From assembly GCA_947440895.1 (NCBI GenBank), contig CANETO010000002.1:1-19559 (forward strand): 19,559 nt of DNA, written 5' to 3'. This stretch comes from Planctomycetaceae bacterium. Its GTDB lineage: Bacteria > Planctomycetota > Planctomycetia > Pirellulales > UBA1268. The position numbers and the translations under genes were made by a program. Position 1 is the first letter of the stretch. The number at the start of each line of letters is the position of its first letter. The notes under the pieces were generated by a model. It did not search any database. It was given only the letters and a program-made list of their open reading frames with translations, and was not told where the DNA came from. Below, piece after piece: positions 15,906-19,559 of this stretch.

Positions 15906-16670
15906 TCACACGGAAACGCCACGCGTGAGTTCGTGGAACCGCTCGTCGAGGCCGCGGCCGCCCGCTCGCAGGTCCTGAGGCGCACCGTCGAACCGCAGCC
16001 GGCCCTCCGAGATGAGGATCACCCGGTCGGCCAAGGCCTCCACCTCCTGCAGGATGTGAGTGGAGAGCAGGATCGTCTTGCGTTCGCCCAACTGGCGGAT
16101 CGTGTCGCGGACGCCGCGGATCTGGTTGGGATCGAGGCCGCTGGTCGGCTCGTCGAGGATCAGCACATCGGGTTCGTGCAGCAACACCTGCGCCATGCCC
16201 ACGCGCTGCCGGTAGCCCTTCGAAAGCTTGCCGATGGCCTTGCCAATCACGCTTCCCAACTCACATTGATCGACGACGGCCTCGATTCGCTCCGTCCGGT
16301 AGGCTCCCTTGAGGCCCCGTGCATCGGCGAAGAATTCGAGCAGGCTGCGGGGGGTCATGTCGGGGTAGAGCGGGCCGTTTTCAGGCAGGTATCCGAGGCG
16401 GGCCGCCCCGGAGAGCCGGTCGGTCGACATGTCGTAGCCAGCGATGCGGGCGGTGCCAGCCGACGGAGCCAGATAGCCGGTCAGCATCTTCATAGTCGTG
16501 CTCTTGCCGGCGCCGTTGGGCCCCAGAAAGGCGACGATCTGGCCGCGTGGCACGCTGAAGGTGACGTCCTCGGTGGCGATGAAGGAGCCATAGTATTTAC
16601 AGAGGCCGTCAGCCTCGATCATGGAGTCTCGCATCGCGTCCCGGCCGGCCATGGAGGGTGTGTGCGTCAT
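15906..16670 (-). CDS. ABC transporter ATP-binding protein (GldA-like)
   Basis: A 254-residue cytoplasmic nucleotide-binding subunit that should power the permease encoded 95 bp downstream. Seen in order: Walker A GPNGAGKST (50-58), the GYLPENGPLY segment typical of GldA-type proteins (93-102) at the Q-loop position, signature LSKGY (149-153), Walker B VLILDE (169-174), D-loop SGLD, and the H-loop His205 in LLSTHIL. The C-terminal ~40 residues are short, as in GldA and CcmA-type subunits. ATG 16670 is preferred; ATGs at 16652 and 16622 are in frame, and none has a strong Shine-Dalgarno. A longer frame to 16790 adds residues unlike the family. Function is inferred as export or envelope remodelling from the partners, since the ATPase itself does not reveal the substrate. 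Confidence 0.92.
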   Translation of the reverse strand: MTHTPSMAGRDAMRDSMIEADGLCKYYGSFIATEDVTFSVPRGQIVAFLGPNGAGKSTTMKMLTGYLAPSAGTARIAGYDMSTDRLSGAARLGYLPENGPLYPDMTPRSLLEFFADARGLKGAYRTERIEAVVDQCELGSVIGKAIGKLSKGYRQRVGMAQVLLHEPDVLILDEPTSGLDPNQIRGVRDTIRQLGERKTILLSTHILQEVEALADRVILISEGRLRFDGAPQDLRAGGRGLDERFHELTRGVSV

Positions 16671-16901
16671 CGTGCTTTCGGTGATTTCGGAAGGAACGAA
16701 CGGGGCAGTTCGCGGCAGGCTTTGCCCCAGCCGAGCTATTTTTTCCGGATGCCACGCTTCCGGCAAGAGCCATGATACAGGTCTGGGCATATTTGGCCCG
16801 CGCCCGGTGGGTCGACACGGTCACCCAGACGCACAAATTCGGCCGCGGTGAGTGCTGCAGGGCCATGACCGTGCCGCCGCAGGGCGACGACACGAGGCTG
16901 C

Positions 16902-18050
16902 CTACCACTCCGCGAAACTGCCGTCATCGTGCCGCCAGACGGGATTCCGCCAGCGGTGGCCGACGGCCGCCCGTTCCTTGACGAATTCCTCGTTCACCTC
17001 GATCCCAAGCCCAGGACCCTGCGGAATCTTCACGTAGCCGTCGGCATAGTCGAAGACTTCGGGGTTCTTGATGTAGTCGAGCAGGTCGTTGCCCTGGTTG
17101 TAGTGGATCCCCAGGCTCTGCTCCTGGATGAAGGCGTTGTAGCAGTTGGCATCGAGCTGCAGGTTGACGGCCAGCGCGATCGGGCCGAGCGGGCAGTGCA
17201 ACGCGATGGCGACGTCGTAGGCCTCGGCCATGTTTGCGATTTTCCTGGTCTCGGTGATGCCACCAGCATGAGATGGGTCGGGCTGCAGAATGTCGACGTA
17301 GCCCTCTTGCAGGATCTTCTTGAAATCCCACCGCGAGTAGAGCCGCTCGCCGAGCGCGATCGGCGTGTTCGCCATCATCGCGATCTCCTTGAGTGCCTCC
17401 GAGTGTTCGCTGAGCACCGGCTCCTCGATGAACATCAGCCGGTAGGGCTCCAACTCCTTCACGAGCACCTTGGCCATCGGCTTGTGCACGCGGCCGTGGA
17501 AGTCGACGCCGATGCCGAAGTGCGGGCCGACGGCCTCACGGATGGCGGCGACGTTGGCGATCGCGCGGTCGATCTTGTCGTAGGTGTCGATGAACTGCAG
17601 TTCCTCGCAGGCATTCATCTTGATGGCGGTGAAGCCGAGCCGGGCCCGCTCCTTCGCCTGGGCGGCGGTCTCGGAAGGCCGGTCGCCGCCGATCCAGGAA
17701 TAGACGCGGATCCGGTCGCGGACGTGGCCCCCGAGGAGCGCATGCACTGGCACGCCGAGCGACTTGCCCTTGATGTCCCAGAGGGCCTGATCGATGCCGG
17801 CCAACGCGCTCATGTGGATTCCGCCGCCGCGGTAGAACCCGCCGCGATAGAGCACCGTCCAGTGGTCCTCGATGTTCAGCGGATCCTTGCCAACGAGGTA
17901 GTCGGCGAGTTCGTCGACCGCCGCCGCCACCGTGTGGGCGCGGCCTTCGAGCACGGGCTCACCCCAGCCGACGATCCCTTCGTCGGTCTCGATCTTCAGG
18001 AAGCACCAGCGGGGCGGAACGATGTAGGTCGTGAGCTTCGTGATCTTCAT
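16902..18050 (-). CDS. dgoD: D-galactonate dehydratase (enolase superfamily)
   Basis: A 382-residue cytosolic Mg-dependent enzyme, the same length as E. coli DgoD. It removes water from D-galactonate to give 2-dehydro-3-deoxy-D-galactonate in the De Ley-Doudoroff galactose pathway. Seen: the N-terminus MKITKLTTYIVPPRW, the metal ligands Asp183, Glu209 and Glu235, and the catalytic His185 (DFHGR) and His285 (ALHCPLGP). These positions match E. coli DgoD. The conserved end RNPVWRHDDGSFAEW is also present. The closeness of these landmarks makes galactonate dehydratase more likely than a generic mandelate-racemase-group member. No dgoK, dgoA, dgoT or regulator gene lies beside it. GGAAG eight bases before ATG 18050 is the likely ribosome-binding site and lies within a 13-bp palindrome. 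Confidence 0.93.
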   Translation of the reverse strand: MKITKLTTYIVPPRWCFLKIETDEGIVGWGEPVLEGRAHTVAAAVDELADYLVGKDPLNIEDHWTVLYRGGFYRGGGIHMSALAGIDQALWDIKGKSLGVPVHALLGGHVRDRIRVYSWIGGDRPSETAAQAKERARLGFTAIKMNACEELQFIDTYDKIDRAIANVAAIREAVGPHFGIGVDFHGRVHKPMAKVLVKELEPYRLMFIEEPVLSEHSEALKEIAMMANTPIALGERLYSRWDFKKILQEGYVDILQPDPSHAGGITETRKIANMAEAYDVAIALHCPLGPIALAVNLQLDANCYNAFIQEQSLGIHYNQGNDLLDYIKNPEVFDYADGYVKIPQGPGLGIEVNEEFVKERAAVGHRWRNPVWRHDDGSFAEW

Positions 18051-18051
18051 G

Positions 18052-18064
18052 CGGAAGACTTCCG
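18052..18064. promoter_or_regulatory. 13-bp palindrome over the dgoD ribosome-binding site
   Basis: CGGAAG-A-CTTCCG is a perfect 6-1-6 palindrome immediately upstream of dgoD ATG 18050 and contains the GGAAG that would pair with 16S rRNA. A dimeric repressor could bind here and block initiation; the one-base spacer makes an RNA hairpin less likely. No regulator gene is adjacent to support a specific family. Confidence 0.4.
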
Positions 18065-18169
18065 TTGTATGAATTCCGTGGCGGCGCTTGAGTCGGCCAC
18101 CCTTCTCGAATTACCAGCATACGGACTTGCCACTGGTTCGACAGTCGCCACCAGCGCCGCCGCACGCGG

Positions 18170-18970
18170 TCAGCCGCCCTGGTACCAGCATGCGGGCAGC
18201 GGGACGGTGGCCTGCGGCACGTTATCGCGATCCAGCGGGCAGGGAAAGTCACTCCTGGGCGCCGGGTTCGCCAGGCGATCGCGGCGGTGAAAGGTGAACT
18301 CCATGACCGGAGGAATCTCCAACCCGCCCATCCGGAGCACGCCGCCTCCGTTGTTGGGATGGATGTGGACGCACGCGTGCGTCTGGAGGAGCTTGTCGAA
18401 GGCCCGACTCGCGATACGGAAAAAGGGCTCGCTCCACAGATGATCGAGGAAGTGAAATTCAACGACGATGATTCTGAATCTCCGCAGCAGCGCATCCGAC
18501 GCCGACAGAAACACCTCGTATTCGCACCCCTCCACGTCGATCTGCAACAGCAGGTCGGATGTGGATTCCGGGAGGGATGCCGTCACCCATGCATCCAACG
18601 TCATGAAGTCGTCGTCGGTCGTCGCCCCGACGAATTTCTTCGTGAACGTGAACAGCTCATGCCGGCACGCCGGGCCGTCTACTGATTTATCCGCCAGAAA
18701 CACCTTCATATCCCGCTCGGCGCAATCCCTCTCGAATCCCGAGATGCCACTGACGCCGGGCGAGAAGCAGGCCTCGATGCCGGCAAGATCATCCGGAATG
18801 ACGTAGCCGCCGTCTCCCTCCGGGCCGAGCCGGATCAGCGCGTGGCCGCTGGTCAGCGGGCGCAGCTTCGTCAGCAATCCCTCGATCGCGTCACGTCGCG
18901 TCTGCCGCGTGGGAAAGGCCCGGAGCAGGCCCATGATGTGGACGAATGCGGAAATGAGTGGCGGGTACAT
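18170..18970 (-). CDS. FkbM-family methyltransferase
   Basis: A 266-residue SAM-dependent methyltransferase of the FkbM type. Members O-methylate sugars or other small molecules, and many sit in surface-polysaccharide clusters. Seen: the entry region RLGPEGDGGYVIPDDL (47-62), a strand with LADKS (92-96), the family motif LLQIDVEGCEYEVF (141-154), and VVEFHFLD (169-176). A C-terminal part with HIHPNNGG (203-210) follows. No signal peptide. ATG 18970 begins the frame and ATG 18934 is an alternative; neither has a Shine-Dalgarno, and a TATAGT box lies only 6 bp before ATG 18970, so translation may be leaderless or start later. It is divergent from the glycosyltransferase at 19051, and the two probably act on the same surface glycan, which is inference from context. 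Confidence 0.85.
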   Translation of the reverse strand: MYPPLISAFVHIMGLLRAFPTRQTRRDAIEGLLTKLRPLTSGHALIRLGPEGDGGYVIPDDLAGIEACFSPGVSGISGFERDCAERDMKVFLADKSVDGPACRHELFTFTKKFVGATTDDDFMTLDAWVTASLPESTSDLLLQIDVEGCEYEVFLSASDALLRRFRIIVVEFHFLDHLWSEPFFRIASRAFDKLLQTHACVHIHPNNGGGVLRMGGLEIPPVMEFTFHRRDRLANPAPRSDFPCPLDRDNVPQATVPLPACWYQGG

Positions 18971-18976
18971 GTTCGG

Positions 18977-18984
18977 ACTATACT
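18977..18984. promoter_or_regulatory. Overlapping -10-like boxes for two divergent genes
   Basis: The 8-bp ACTATACT reads TATACT on the plus strand (18979-18984) and TATAGT on the minus strand (18977-18982). It lies in the 80-bp gap between the FkbM gene and the glycosyltransferase, so one near-symmetric element could serve both directions. No good -35 at normal spacing was found on either strand, which keeps the confidence low. Confidence 0.35.
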
Positions 18985-19050
18985 CGGCCCAGTCTCAGAG
19001 CGGGTCAGGCCCGAGCCACTTCCCGGCGGCACAGGAAAACGAACGCAACC

Positions 19051-19559
19051 GTGGCAGCCCCGAACTATGTGCTTGTCAAGGGGAACGCCGGTCTTGGCAA
19101 CCGCATCTTCTCCGTGCTGACCGGAGCGCTCTACGCGAGACTCAGCGGCCGACGGCTTCTGGTCGACTGGACCGACCGGATGTATTCGAGCGACATGTCG
19201 AACGTGTTTCAGCAATTCTTCGTGGCTCGTTCCGCGGGCGAGAGTGTCTATGACGATGACGAGATTCCCGACACCGAGTCAGTGAACCCTTGGATGTGGC
19301 GGGGACACCTGCGGACGTCAGCCCACAAGATGCTGATGGAGCATGCACCCGAGGCCATCCATGACCCGCTCGCCGGAGCCATCTTCTCCTTCGACCCGTC
19401 GCGTCTGGACCACGACGAGGAACTGCTCGTCATGTGGAGCTACAACCCCCTGATCAAGCAGATGCGTCGCCATTTCCGCGGTGCACTCACCGCCTGGCGA
19501 CGCCTCGACGAACTGGCGATCCTCCGAAGACTGATGCACGACACACTGGAACTGCATCC
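19051..19559 (+). CDS. NodZ/fucosyltransferase-like glycosyltransferase (3' end outside window)
   Basis: An open frame of 169 codons from GTG 19051 runs off the right edge. Seen: an N-terminal VKGNAGLGNRIFSVLTGALY followed by RRLLVDWTDRMYSS, which matches the start of the NodZ / alpha-1,6-fucosyltransferase-like group. In that group a GLGNR loop begins the Rossmann-like donor domain and a DW motif follows. The remainder is acidic and aromatic with no membrane segment. GTG is the first reasonable start; AGGAAA (19033-19038) lies 12 bases upstream. The expected role is transfer of a deoxy-sugar to a surface glycan. The gene is divergent from the FkbM methyltransferase. The donor-binding C-terminal half is outside the window, so sugar specificity cannot be judged. 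Confidence 0.75.
   Translation, partial: MAAPNYVLVKGNAGLGNRIFSVLTGALYARLSGRRLLVDWTDRMYSSDMSNVFQQFFVARSAGESVYDDDEIPDTESVNPWMWRGHLRTSAHKMLMEHAPEAIHDPLAGAIFSFDPSRLDHDEELLVMWSYNPLIKQMRRHFRGALTAWRRLDELAILRRLMHDTLELH

Noticed and set aside
16735..16766. T-run next to a CCGGA/TCCGG stem, terminator-like
   Set aside because: The T-run lies before the stem on the plus strand and would be A residues after it on the minus strand, while both flanking genes are transcribed on the minus strand. It is in the wrong order for an intrinsic terminator.
11134..16826. 13-mer GACACGGTCACCC shared by two intergenic regions (11133-11145 and 16814-16826)
   Set aside because: In 19.5 kb of GC-rich sequence a few 13-base matches are expected by chance; there is no further similarity around them.
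16929..18290. 453-codon plus-strand open frame opposite dgoD
   Set aside because: dgoD is intact with all catalytic residues; the plus frame is rich in Asp/His/Val in the pattern of an antisense translation and overlaps two real genes.

Overview
The window is high-GC (roughly two thirds G+C by eye), gene-dense bacterial DNA. The gene set suggests a diderm, probably a planctomycete of the Pirellulales type. The reasons are an LptD/OstA-like outer-membrane protein with divergent sequence, a GldA/GldFG/DUF4340 ABC cluster, a FkbM methyltransferase beside a NodZ-like glycosyltransferase, and a palindromic intergenic repeat of a kind I associate with such genomes. The taxonomic call is inference; no rRNA or tRNA gene was seen.

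Layout. (1) 1-2204, minus: 5' part of an LptD-like LPS-assembly protein, running off the left edge, with a plausible promoter (TTGACC-18-TATAGT) and a leader of about 174 nt. (2) 2205-2778: divergent intergenic region. (3) 2779-6650, plus: an MMPL/RND-type membrane transporter translationally coupled (ATGA overlap) to a leucyl aminopeptidase, pepA. (4) 6671-8479, minus: oligoendopeptidase F, tail to tail with pepA. (5) 8480-8978: a 499-bp gap with two inverted copies of a ~130-bp structured repeat, a 15-bp direct repeat and an independent 9-bp hairpin. (6) 8979-11033, minus: a fatty-acid desaturase followed 18 bp later by fabH, a lipid operon. (7) 11208-16670, minus: an ABC cluster transcribed in the order ATPase (GldA-like), a fused GldF-type permease plus GldG-type protein, and a DUF4340 membrane-anchored protein. 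(8) 16902-18050, minus: D-galactonate dehydratase, dgoD. (9) 18170-18970, minus: a FkbM-family methyltransferase, divergent from (10) a NodZ-like glycosyltransferase starting at GTG 19051 and running off the right edge.

Functionally the window leans towards the cell envelope: LPS export, lipid transport, fatty-acid elongation and desaturation, an ABC system and surface-glycan modification. Two unrelated metallopeptidases and one sugar-acid catabolic enzyme are interspersed.

The most unusual object is the intergenic repeat pair at 8549-8677 and 8830-8960. The copies are in opposite orientation, each closed by ~25-bp imperfect terminal inverted repeats. They differ from each other in ways that keep base pairing (covariation) in the terminal stem and three internal hairpins, which points to selection on structure rather than on a protein. 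The fused permease/GldG polypeptide is the second item of interest.
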